A stretch of 64,000 nucleotides of DNA from NCBI RefSeq assembly GCF_007748175.1, contig NZ_CP037422.1, positions 5,348,334 to 5,412,333 on the forward strand, given 5' to 3'. Under the pieces are notes generated by a model. That model made no database searches, had not been told where the DNA came from, and saw nothing but the letters and a program-made list of their open reading frames with translations. The stretch comes from Gimesia aquarii. Lineage in GTDB: Bacteria > Planctomycetota > Planctomycetia > Planctomycetales > Planctomycetaceae. The translations under genes were made by a program, and so were the position numbers. How positions within the stretch are numbered: the first letter of the stretch is position 1; every line of letters starts with the position of its first letter. Below are positions 57,001 to 62,648 of the stretch, piece after piece.

Positions 57001-57726
57001 GGAAATCGTTTTTGATAGTTCACCTGGAGCAAAGCTCATGGAGCCAGATGAAGCAAGATAGTCATCGTTATTATTTGCGGTTTCATCAAAGATCGAAAAA
57101 TCAAAACTGACTTCGGCATCAATAGGGTTATCGAGAGAAACAACAACAGATGCCGTTCCATCGGCTTCATTCACGGTAATGTCATTGATCGAGAGAGTAG
57201 ATTGGTCGTCATTAAGAATTGTGACTGTTGCCTGACTATTATCGAGAGTTGTCCCCAAACTGTTATTGAGCAAATGGACCTCGAATGTTTCGTCTTCTTC
57301 ACTTACGACATCACCATTAACCTGAATTGTAATTGTTTGCGTTTGTAAAGTACCCGATGGATCTGCCGAAAAGTTAAGTATGTTTCCTTGTGATTGATAA
57401 TCGGCATCTACTGTTGTTGCCGTACCATCTGCAGTTGTGAATTCAACAGATGCAATACTATTGAGATCTCCTGCAGTTCCACCAGTTCGACTAACCGTGA
57501 GTACGACATTTGTAGTGCCAGTATCACCCTCGGAAACTGACACATCATCGATACTCAACAGTGATGTTAAGAGTGTGCGATCTTCGAGTGGTTCAATAGC
57601 ATGAGCACGATAGCTTTGTACCGACTGATGTCGACTCGTCGAGCGGGACCGTTGATTGTGTATTACGCGAGGGCGCGATGATTGACATTTCGAGGCAATT
57701 GACCTTAACCAGTTCGTCAACAACAT
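48091..57726 (-). CDS. Giant surface protein with 24 Calx-beta repeats, cohesin-like, dockerin-like and metzincin tail
   Basis: The 3211-residue protein starts with a basic stretch and LEDRTLLT (47-54). From 57 to about 2750 I count 24 consecutive Calx-beta repeats of about 110-115 residues, each opening with S-I-x-D-x-x-V-x-E and closing with VTI-x-D-D-x (example SIDDITVDEN through VTILDDDQA). This fold binds calcium and is used in adhesins. Repeats 15 and 16 are identical over 115 residues. A cohesin-like sandwich follows (about 2780-2940, NIDLRVVDSPTNTQANGEVN). Then come two dockerin-like loops (about 2952-3012, DLDDDDAINFKDLMLFA and DYNQNNSVDFKDLSLFA), and a matrixin-like tail with HELGHLLGYDH at 3150-3160 and GVMQET after it. 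No classical signal peptide is visible; export may use a planctomycete-specific route. It is probably surface-exposed and calcium-stabilised. Confidence 0.92.
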   Translation of the reverse strand: MLLTNWLRSIASKCQSSRPRVIHNQRSRSTSRHQSVQSYRAHAIEPLEDRTLLTSLLSIDDVSVSEGDTGTTNVVLTVSRTGGTAGDLNSIASVEFTTADGTATTVDADYQSQGNILNFSADPSGTLQTQTITIQVNGDVVSEEDETFEVHLLNNSLGTTLDNSQATVTILNDDQSTLSINDITVNEADGTASVVVSLDNPIDAEVSFDFSIFDETANNNDDYLASSGSMSFAPGELSKTISVPIVDSNLVESTETFLVNLSNIQTTSTNLIVSDTLAKVRILDDDQASVSIDDISVNENDGTAMLTVSLNHPVDTAISVDFATAEQSALATNDYTTQTGTLIFNPGVQSQTIIVPLSDDNLVEGDETFLVNLTNLQNNDADVIMGDDQATVTILNDDQAQISISDITVDENAGTAILTVSLDHPVDTNVSVDFATSDNSAEDITDYLATSGTLTFTPGVQSIEIPVSIVDSELVELDESFLVNLTNIQASGRDVVFDNTQAEVTIQDDQQAHITIDDVTVSEDEISGMAILTVSLDRPVDTAISVEYTTNDLSALNTSDYTMISGTLNFSKGQLSATIMVPLIDDTDLVEGDETFAVDLMNLQDNGADVTIVKSQGIIVIEDNEEATISINDVTVNEGDGMATLAVSLDIPVETDVSFDFTTEDQTAVNPNDYSFLTDTLTFSTGQELLEIDIPITNDDLVEDAETLLVNLTTILANGANITFADPQGEITIQDDDQSNFSIDDVSVNEDLGTATITVSLNKLVDRIVSIDYSTTADSAIDPSDYASTSGTLTFAAEEASKTIDIPIMVDDLVENDESFFVNLTNLQANGADVVISDSQGIVTILNDDQASLSINDISIDEDMGTATLTVSLDKEISAAISVDYSTADLTALNGFDYSMVSGTLTFTPGTPDSQAQSITIPIINDVDIVEGDESFTVNLTNLQANGLDVIIGINQGTVTILDDEEATFSINDRIVNEDDGTVTFTVLLDKEVATNVSVDYATNDLVETIPPDLLTAYSSSDYVSTSGTLNFAPNQRTNTIIVPLIDDTDLVEYPEFFSVILSNIQANGANITFADDTGRARIWDNDQASFSIDDVSVDEAAGVATLTISLDKRVVNVISIGYVTADQSAEASHDYESLSRLLTFDPEEQSKTFTIPLTDDNLVENDETFLVNLRNLSANLLDIIIGDDQAIVTIEDNDQANLSIDDLSVDEDNGTATLTVSLDQPVDTTVTVDFSTSDLSAIASTDYTTHIGTLTFDPEVQEQTIVVPLIDNDLVEGDRTFQVNLSNLQTNGFDAFMGNPQATVTILDDDQATFSINDISINEDGVTALIDVSLDKPVETTVTVEYATADQTAFDTSDYASNTGTLTFLPGEQSQQIIVSIIDNMIVEGDETFLINLFNIQSNGTNVIFADDQAEVTILDNEQASFSIDNMSVDEDVGTATLTVSLNLEVDTDISVDFTTFSLTAVSPNDFTTQTGTLDFASGDLMKTIIIDITDDNLVEDDESLLVSLSNIQNAVNVNFSDSQGTILIRDNDQASVSIQDTIVNEDAGTVSVTVSLDNPVDTMVSVDYFTTPGSALDPDDYTSQTGTLTFNPEVLSQTIIIPLNNDLDIVEADETFLVNLLNLQPNGAAVTIGDDQATITIVDDETATISIDDMTVDENVAGGTVTLTVSLDQPVATTVTVDFTTADGSAESTTDYVAQNDTLTFAPGAQELTITLDITDDLDIVEGIESFFVDLANIQANGANITFADDQGEVTILDDETATISIDDMTVDENVAGGTVTLTVSLDQPVATTVTVDFTTADGSAESTTDYVAQNDTLTFAPGAQELTITLDITDDLDIVEGIESFFVDLANIQANGANITFADDQGEVTILDDETATISIDDMTVDEDVASGTVTLTVTLDQPVATTVTVDFATADQLAIDPDDYTTQSNTLTFNPGEQSHSIIVDIIDDLDIVEGIETFLVNLTNIQANGANITFADDQAEVTILDDETATIAIDDVTVNETDGTATLTVSLDQPVATTVTVDFATADQLALDPDDYTAQTGTLTFNPGEQSLTIIVDIIDDIDIVEGVETFLVNLTNIQANGANITFVDDQGEVTILDDEATTISIDDVTVNENDGTANLTVSLDQPVQTTVTVDFDTADQLALDPDDYIAQTGTLTFNPGVQSQTIVVDIIDNNIVEGIETFLVNLTNIQTSGANITFADDQGEVTILDDEQATIAIDDVTVNEFDGTATLTVTLDQPVATTVTVDFATADQLAVDPDDYTAQSGTLTFNPGEQSQEIVIDIIDTALVEFTETFLVDLTNIQANGANIIFADDQGEVAILDDDQSNLTINDISIDEMDGTAVLTVSLDNPVNTTINIDFITEDQSALNSIDYLFQSDSLTFNPGEQSKTITITILDNAAVEFDETFFVTLSNLQTSSSDVILADDQAEVTIVDDDQSTFSITDITVNEDAGTATVLVSLDQPVDTTVTVDFATVDNSATNPTDYLHHTGTLIFTLGEQPQTITVPIIDTDAVELEESFQINLSNIQANGLAVTFADDQSEVTIIDDDQTTMSINDVFVNEETGTVDLIVSLDQPVEAIITVDFDTVDLTATGTEDYIAQSDTLTFTPGEQSKTITIPIVNTDLVELSEVFFVNLSNLQTNGTDVTLIDDQAEVTIFDDDQSRLSIDDISVDEDAGFATLTVSLDSPVDTTVSVDFATTDQTAIDLEDYVAMSGTISFSPGEQSKTIMISIIDSFLFETDESFLVNLTNLQTNGRNVSFADNQAEVTIVDNIIASANIDLRVVDSPTNTQANGEVNLLPDNQDSITEWSSYWVEIWINASSPTNQGIFSVGLDLYYLTEFTSATDIEFGAGFSQNQAGTINDALGTVEGLFAETNASDLGIAGHLLFARIKFEPLAGDQVELDLPGRSIGPYDLGFNINSQQVHLDGNIPVTTNLVDFDGANIWANPFDLDDDDAINFKDLMLFASVYQTIPSESASDLSWFADYNQNNSVDFKDLSLFASNYNKSKLGQTAIAYPQNFPEAWNNPLIADTSQAEPQTSPVPLSQSAANSVLDGVVEYVSPQLTPSQNETLENINIEIVDLTGNTLGRAVTGTIYIDVNAAGYGWFIDDTPGDHGEFDQSSQLSLIALPDSDAAGRVDLWSVILHELGHLLGYDHESEGVMQETLAPGIRNLPSWELHIDLDEHSTPEEADSFFLTIQNETELVPF
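52076..52765 (-). repeat. Two near-identical 345-bp tandem copies (Calx-beta repeats 15 and 16)
   Basis: The block starting TCAATGGAGATCGTGGCGGT at 52076 recurs at 52421, and its opening recurs at 52766, giving a period of exactly 345 bases (115 codons). The two complete copies differ at only a few, apparently synonymous, positions, and the encoded repeats are identical. The duplication is therefore recent and in frame. Neighbouring repeats 17 to 20 are also unusually alike. Confidence 0.9.
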
Positions 57727-57755
57727 GGATACAGAATCTTTCTGGAGTGTCTAAT

Positions 57756-57794
57756 TTCTAGTAATGAGGTTTCTGTTCATGTGTATTACTAGAA
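57756..57794. promoter_or_regulatory. Inverted repeat upstream of the 3211-residue surface protein gene
   Basis: A perfect 10-bp inverted repeat (TTCTAGTAAT at 57756-57765, ATTACTAGAA at 57785-57794) with a 19-base spacer lies 30-68 bases upstream of the start at 57726. It is the best of the three repeats found before the giant genes and could be an operator or leader hairpin. Confidence 0.4.
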
Positions 57795-58613
57795 TGTTAG
57801 GTTAAGTGGAATAGGATGATTAAGCGAGATTTGTGCCTTCTAGTGCATATAATAGATTTTCATTATGTAAAAGCGTACCAATGCACTTGTTATCATTCCA
57901 GCACTTTTGTTTGGAATTATCTACGGTTTGAGGTTTTTCTAGCTCAACCTGCCATAACCGAGGTGGGCATTGAATCGTTGTTATGTGAGTAAATGTTTAG
58001 TTAATATGGTACTAACTGAATCCAATACAGGGTCTTTAAAAGTAAATGAGATGCTAATAGGACTCGCATGATCAATTTTTTGCGTTTTAATAGCTGGACT
58101 GAAACCAGAAAAATTTACCAGCAACGTCACGATTTATTTTTAGCAAGACAACGCACATAGAAAAAACAATCCGCTCAATGATTCTGGGAGTTTAAGAAAT
58201 GCGCATCCTATTTAGACTGATAATTTTTGATATTGAAAGTCATATAAAATTATCAAACCATTTTCAAAATAATATAGTTACAGGGAATTACATGGCGCAG
58301 TATCTGGAGCTTAATTTGTTTTGTTTTTTAATGAACTAAAATACACATTTTGTTCGAATTCCAGATAGAATTTGATTGACATATTTCTGAGCCCCCTTAT
58401 AAACAGTTATTAATCAATTGTATATTAATGAACTTATGTGGAAATTGCCTCCGTTCTGGTCAATTCGAAAAACATTTTTAAATCAATTCACAAGCCTATT
58501 CACGTCGACACGGCATAAGACACATTTTTCTCGAACGAAATCGTCCCTGAAATCATCGGTTACAGGTTGTTGCGATAGCTTTTCGTCATTTTGATTTTCA
58601 AGAAGGTTTTTGT
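57795..58613. other. AT-rich intergenic region between divergent genes
   Basis: About 820 bases with no supported gene. It separates the leftward 3211-residue gene from the rightward lipoprotein and must carry the promoters of both. Apart from the inverted repeat at its left end no structured element is evident. Confidence 0.5.
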
Positions 58614-59024
58614 ATGCGCATTTTGTTTTTGATTGTGATGTGTTTAGGAGTTGCAGGTTGTGGAAGTAACACAAAGCAAGCAAGTTCCACAGCCTCTGGT
58701 ACGATCAAGTTGGATGGGAAGCCTCTCACATCAGGCACATTAAATTTTTATCCTGCTAATGAAGGGAATAGTGCATTCGCAGTGATCAATTCGGATGGCA
58801 CGTTCACAGTCAACACAAGTGCGGGAACGAGCGGACTGGAACCGGGGGAATATAGCGTTGTCATTAGTTATGAGGTGCCCTCAACTATAGACGATGAGAG
58901 TAACGAAGTACCTGGCATTAATCCTATTCCAGCGAAGTTTCGGAATGAGGAAAACCCTGAGATCTCAATCACGGTACCTAAAAGTGGTACAGATGCGTTG
59001 AGCATCGATTTGACGTCTCAATAA
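58614..59024 (+). CDS. Lipoprotein with carboxypeptidase-regulatory/transthyretin-like domain
   Basis: A 136-residue protein with AAGAAGG upstream of its ATG. A lipoprotein signal (MRILFLIVMCLGVAGC) carries the lipobox VAGC, so the mature protein starts with a lipidated cysteine. The body is a single small beta-sandwich: ASGTIKLDGKPLTSGTLNFY, then INSDGTFTVNTSAGTSGLEP and GEYSVVISYEVP. This is the same module as in the C-terminal part of the protein at 8171. Such lipoproteins are commonly encoded beside DUF1559 genes in planctomycetes, as here (64 bases upstream of the DUF1559 start), and the pair is probably an operon. Their joint function is not known. Confidence 0.88.
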   Translation: MRILFLIVMCLGVAGCGSNTKQASSTASGTIKLDGKPLTSGTLNFYPANEGNSAFAVINSDGTFTVNTSAGTSGLEPGEYSVVISYEVPSTIDDESNEVPGINPIPAKFRNEENPEISITVPKSGTDALSIDLTSQ

Positions 59025-59088
59025 CTTCTATTTACTGATTTTCCATAATGAACTGTTTATTTCTTAATATTTGTAAAAGGGCAATGTC

Positions 59089-60063
59089 ATGAGGAGTCAA
59101 TTCAAACGAGGATTCACACTAATCGAACTACTGGTCGTGATTGCGATCATTGCGATTCTCATCGCTTTACTTTTGCCTGCTGTGCAGCAGGCACGTGAAG
59201 CTGCCCGTCGTTCACAATGCAAGAATAATTTGAAACAGTTTGGGTTAGCAATTCATAGCTATGCTGAGACTCATGGTGTTCTCCCGCCAGGCTACATCAG
59301 ACAACGTGGCAGTAACTCGAATAATTTTGCAAACTGGTCATGGGGAACCTACCTGCTTCCGTTTATCGATCAGGCACCGCTTTATAACAGTCTAAATCCA
59401 GGTAATGTCCAGATGGATAATGCGATCGATCCGACTGATCCTGTACACGGAGACTCTGGATCAAGGTTGCTCCGCTTGATGCAACAACCTGTGGTTTCGT
59501 TTCGCTGTCCTTCTGATGTCGGGCCTGATACCAACAGTAGCGGCAATAATGATCGCAAGCTGAGAGATCAGAATGGCTCAGTGCGTCATACTGCAATTTC
59601 GAATTACGTTGCTGTCAACCGCAGTCATGAAACCCAGCGTGGGGCTGGTGGAATACAAGGAGGACCTTTTTATGAGAACAGTAAAGTGAAGATCAGAGAT
59701 CTGACCGATGGGACTAGTAACCAGCTATTGATCGGTGAGCGAATCTGGAAGAAGGTAGCGACAGTCACGACCAATAATCCTTATGCCGGAAACGTTTTTG
59801 GCGCTGCTGGCACGCGGCAAGCTCATAACGGTGGTGTTGCTTCAGTCATGGGATGTGGAAAGCGAAAACTCAACTGCCCTGAAAATAACGAATGCCGTCG
59901 CGGTTTCCTGAGTGCCCATGAAGGGGGAGTTCATTTCTTGATGGGTGACGGTGCCGTTCGATTCATCAGCGAAAACATCGATCACAATACCAACGGAGCC
60001 GTGAACTCGACTTTAGAGTATCTTATGGCAATTCAGGATGGCAATACCATCGGCGATTTTTGA
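59089..60063 (+). CDS. DUF1559 protein (prepilin-like, H-X9-DG type)
   Basis: A 324-residue paralog of the protein at 9209, with the pilin-like start [20 protein letters not shown] and [18 protein letters not shown]. The C-terminal signature HEGGVHFLMGDGAVRFIS fits H-X9-DG. AGGG lies at a good distance before the ATG. It is the second gene of a probable two-gene unit with the preceding lipoprotein. Cysteines near the C-terminus (CGKRKLNCPENNEC) may form disulfides, consistent with a location outside the cytoplasm. Confidence 0.93.
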   Translation: MRSQFKRGFTLIELLVVIAIIAILIALLLPAVQQAREAARRSQCKNNLKQFGLAIHSYAETHGVLPPGYIRQRGSNSNNFANWSWGTYLLPFIDQAPLYNSLNPGNVQMDNAIDPTDPVHGDSGSRLLRLMQQPVVSFRCPSDVGPDTNSSGNNDRKLRDQNGSVRHTAISNYVAVNRSHETQRGAGGIQGGPFYENSKVKIRDLTDGTSNQLLIGERIWKKVATVTTNNPYAGNVFGAAGTRQAHNGGVASVMGCGKRKLNCPENNECRRGFLSAHEGGVHFLMGDGAVRFISENIDHNTNGAVNSTLEYLMAIQDGNTIGDF

Positions 60064-60325
60064 TTGATGAAGCGTTTTCTTTCGACAGTAACTGCCATCA
60101 CAATGGGGGCGGTGTTGTCGTTGCCTTTGATGAGTTCGATGTTTGTGATTTTGTCTTGGCGTTTTGGCTTTGCTGTGAGGAAACGGATTTGCTGGCCGCG
60201 TAGTTGAAAAGCGAACTCACTTTCCTGTACGTCGGCGAGGCGGATCTAGTCGGCGAAGTGTATTCTGTTGAAAAGTTTATGATCTTCCGCCAGGTGATCT
60301 GTCTAGTGCACACGCACAATCATCG
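60064..60325 (-). pseudogene. C-terminal remnant of an unidentified gene
   Basis: Read leftward from about 60325, one frame gives a coherent protein end: ISMIVRVH, a TAG, then DHLAEDHKLFNRIHFAD, another TAG, then RLADVQESEFAFQLRGQQ and IRFLTAKPKRQDKITNIELI ending in APIVMAVTVE. Two in-frame stops interrupt it, and the original stop has been lost into the 3' end of the DUF1559 gene. The tail looks like a conserved planctomycete protein terminus, but I cannot name the family. Confidence 0.6.
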
Positions 60326-60756
60326 AGATGACCTTTTCTCTGCTGGCAGGGAAGCCCCAGTACCCCCCCCCAATTAACAGCTGAATTAGAGAATGCTGGC
60401 GTTGTGTTTCCGTGTGGATCTGTTAGTACAAAAGGAATTTCATTGAAAGTTTTAGGTTTTCAGTCGAGAAAAATCATTCAGTCCAGACCGTTCTTGTTGG
60501 TATGGAATGATAGGTCAGGTGCTGACTGCGGTGGCGTATCAGTCCAGCGGAATCGGAAGCAATCGTCCCTTACAGGTGTCGTGAATGATTTCATTCTCCC
60601 CAAAGTGTTATTAACGGTGTACTCACCCCTCGATTACGTGTATAATCTATCTTAATATCGAGTATTGTTCCTAAGACCCACCAAATGCGCTAAACGATTC
60701 CAGCGCGCTTTTGAATCTAAAACTTCTTCATTTTTCCACCAAGAGGATTTAAATCG
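60326..60756. other. Intergenic region, no supported gene
   Basis: No gene is supported. A run of nine C (60363-60371) is present. The right end holds the ribosome site AGAGGA of the oxidoreductase gene at 60757. Confidence 0.4.
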
Positions 60757-62127
60757 ATGCCAACATCTCGACCAATAACCCGCCGTAACTTTCTTCAAGG
60801 AGCCGCCTTTGCAGGGGCTGCTACTATTTTTTGCCCGTCGGCAAATCGGGCTTTCGGTTATCAGTCACCTAATGACCGTCCGGTCTTTGCGACCATTGGC
60901 CTAAGAAACCAGGGCTGGGCGATTACTTCGAAGTCGTTTCGCTTTGCTGATTTTGCCGCACTCGCCGATGTCGACGCGAATGTCCTTGAGACCAACGTAA
61001 AAAAAACAGAAAAGAAACAAGGTAAGAAACCAGATGCCTATCAAGACTATCGGAAAGTCCTTGATCGAAAAGACATAGATGCCGTGATGATCGCTACCCC
61101 TGACCATTGGCATACCAAGATTGCGGTTGAAGCGATGTATGCAGGGAAAGATGTGTACTGTGAAAAACCGTTGACTCTGACGATTGACGAAGGCAAGTTG
61201 ATTGAAAAGGTCGTTAAGGAAACAGGCCGTGTTTTCCAGGTTGGCACGATGCAGCGATCTGAATCGGCACAGCGGTTTCTACAGGCCATTGCCCTGGTGA
61301 AAGATGGACGCATTGGTACGGTTAAAAAAGTGACATGTGGGATCAACAGTATGTCAGCTTCACCCACGATACCAGTTGCTCCAGTTCCCAAGGAACTTGA
61401 CTGGGACTTCTGGCTGGGACCGGCACCAAAAGTTGATTACCGAGCTTTACCTAAAATGCGTAGGGGTTACGGTGGTGGCGTCCCGCTTTACAGCAATTGT
61501 CACTACGCCTTCCGAAACTGGCACGAGTACTCCGGTGGAAAACTGACTGACTGGGGCGCGCATCATGTGGATATAGCCTGCTGGGCGCTTGGAGTCAGCG
61601 ACACGGGACCAAGCAAAGTGACGCCGCTCGAATTTACATTGCCGGTGGAATATAAGGACGGACACCCAGTGGTTCACGACCAGTACAATGCTGCCACCAA
61701 TTTCAAAATTGGAGTGGATATGCCTGACAATGTAGAAATGATTATCACCAGCGAAGGTGATAACGGTATTTTGTTCGAGGGCACGAAAGGTCGGTTCTTT
61801 GTGAATCGAGGCAAGATCGTTGGGAAGCCTGTTGAAGCGCTCAAAGATAATCCGTTGCCGGAAGGAGCCATCGAAGAGGTTTACGGCGGCAAAGTCAGCG
61901 CGAATCATACCGCTAACTTCATTGAGGGTATGAATTCCCGCAAACAACCTATTTCTGACGTCTGGTCGCATAATCGTATGCTTGAGATCTGTCACCTCTC
62001 TAACATTGCCATGCGTCTCGATCGCGAACTCAAATGGGATCCCGACAAACGCGAGATCATCGGCGATGATCAGGCTAATTCATTTCTCTCACGCGAAAAT
62101 CGTAAGGGTTATGAAATCAATATGTAA
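60757..62127 (+). CDS. Tat-exported Gfo/Idh/MocA family oxidoreductase
   Basis: A 456-residue protein with an AGAGGA ribosome site and a Tat leader (TRRNFLQGAAFAGAATIF). The dinucleotide-binding half has a shortened glycine loop (FATIGLRNQGWAITSKSFRF). It then shows DAVMIATPDHWHTKIAVEAM and the lysine motif DVYCEKPLTLTIDEG. The second domain has WHEYSGGKLTDWGAHHVDIA, where Asp and two His match the catalytic region. It resembles the protein at 18705 in architecture, but the loop replaces GGxGRG with a poorer glycine pattern, so cofactor binding may differ. It stands alone, ending before a strong terminator. Confidence 0.92.
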   Translation: MPTSRPITRRNFLQGAAFAGAATIFCPSANRAFGYQSPNDRPVFATIGLRNQGWAITSKSFRFADFAALADVDANVLETNVKKTEKKQGKKPDAYQDYRKVLDRKDIDAVMIATPDHWHTKIAVEAMYAGKDVYCEKPLTLTIDEGKLIEKVVKETGRVFQVGTMQRSESAQRFLQAIALVKDGRIGTVKKVTCGINSMSASPTIPVAPVPKELDWDFWLGPAPKVDYRALPKMRRGYGGGVPLYSNCHYAFRNWHEYSGGKLTDWGAHHVDIACWALGVSDTGPSKVTPLEFTLPVEYKDGHPVVHDQYNAATNFKIGVDMPDNVEMIITSEGDNGILFEGTKGRFFVNRGKIVGKPVEALKDNPLPEGAIEEVYGGKVSANHTANFIEGMNSRKQPISDVWSHNRMLEICHLSNIAMRLDRELKWDPDKREIIGDDQANSFLSRENRKGYEINM

Positions 62128-62231
62128 CATGTGAGAGGAATTCGCGGATCAACTCGATGATTCTACGTCGCTTATCAGGTGATCAAGAGAGGGGGGCAAA
62201 TAACATAGAAGTTTGCTTTAAAACTAGAAAT

Positions 62232-62265
62232 AAGACCTTACATCAAATCGATGTAAGGTCTTTTT
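62232..62265 (+). terminator. Strong terminator hairpin, probably bidirectional
   Basis: A perfect 13-bp stem (AAGACCTTACATC at 62232-62244, GATGTAAGGTCTT at 62250-62262) with a 5-base loop is followed by TTT on the + strand. On the other strand TTATTT follows. It sits after the oxidoreductase gene (+) and after the leftward tRNA-Leu fragment (-), and can serve both. Confidence 0.85.
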
Positions 62266-62272
62266 AGTATAA

Positions 62273-62330
62273 TACCGGAGGTGGGACTCGAACCCACACC
62301 GGGTTTACCCCCACTGGATTTTGAATCTAA
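62273..62330 (-). pseudogene. 3'-half of tRNA-Leu(CAA), likely integration att site
   Basis: Read leftward from 62330 the sequence carries an anticodon arm (TTAGA-TTCAAAA-TCCAG, anticodon CAA). A long class II variable arm follows (TGGGGGTAAACCCGG), then a perfect T-arm (GTGGG-TTCGAGT-CCCAC), the 3' acceptor strand CTCCGGT and discriminator A. The matching 5' acceptor strand, D-arm and a proper 5' anticodon stem are absent upstream. The gene is therefore a 3' fragment, of the type left where an integrase recombines at the anticodon or T region. The terminator 8 bases downstream looks like the native tRNA terminator. Confidence 0.8.
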
Positions 62331-62648
62331 AGATGTGACCTTTTAAGGATGTTTCAATCACACTGAAATTGCTTTGATAGTAATATGTTGTGTGAATTTC
62401 ACGCTGTAAAGCAATTATAGTCACATTGCATTGAAATTCTCAATTCTGTCCGCGATTTGTCCGCGGTAGATTGATCGTTTTAATAAGTTCTAGAATCATA
62501 CGAAAAGTGAAATGGCTTCAGTTAACACATTAAACAATTCCCTAAAAGTGTTGTCGATTATATTCCTTTGCCATATGTTAAAAAAGAATGGTCACCCTCT
62601 AAATCTGTGATAAGAAACGTCGGCTTGACAAGTTATGAAGTTATGTGA
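62331..62648. other. Non-coding region beside the tRNA-Leu fragment
   Basis: No gene is supported. An 8-base sequence TGTCCGCG is repeated at 62447-62454 and 62458-62465 (11-base period). If 62330 is an attachment junction, this is the edge of the inserted DNA. Short coherent frames read leftward across the repeat could be the tail of a recombinase, but the evidence is too thin to call one. Confidence 0.4.

Noticed and set aside
60098-60319. 73-codon leftward open frame
   Set aside because: The neighbouring frame carries the coherent remnant sequence; this one reads as low-complexity serine/threonine-rich noise.
62273-62330. Full tRNA-Leu gene
   Set aside because: The 5' acceptor strand and D-arm are missing upstream, so the sequence cannot make a functional tRNA.
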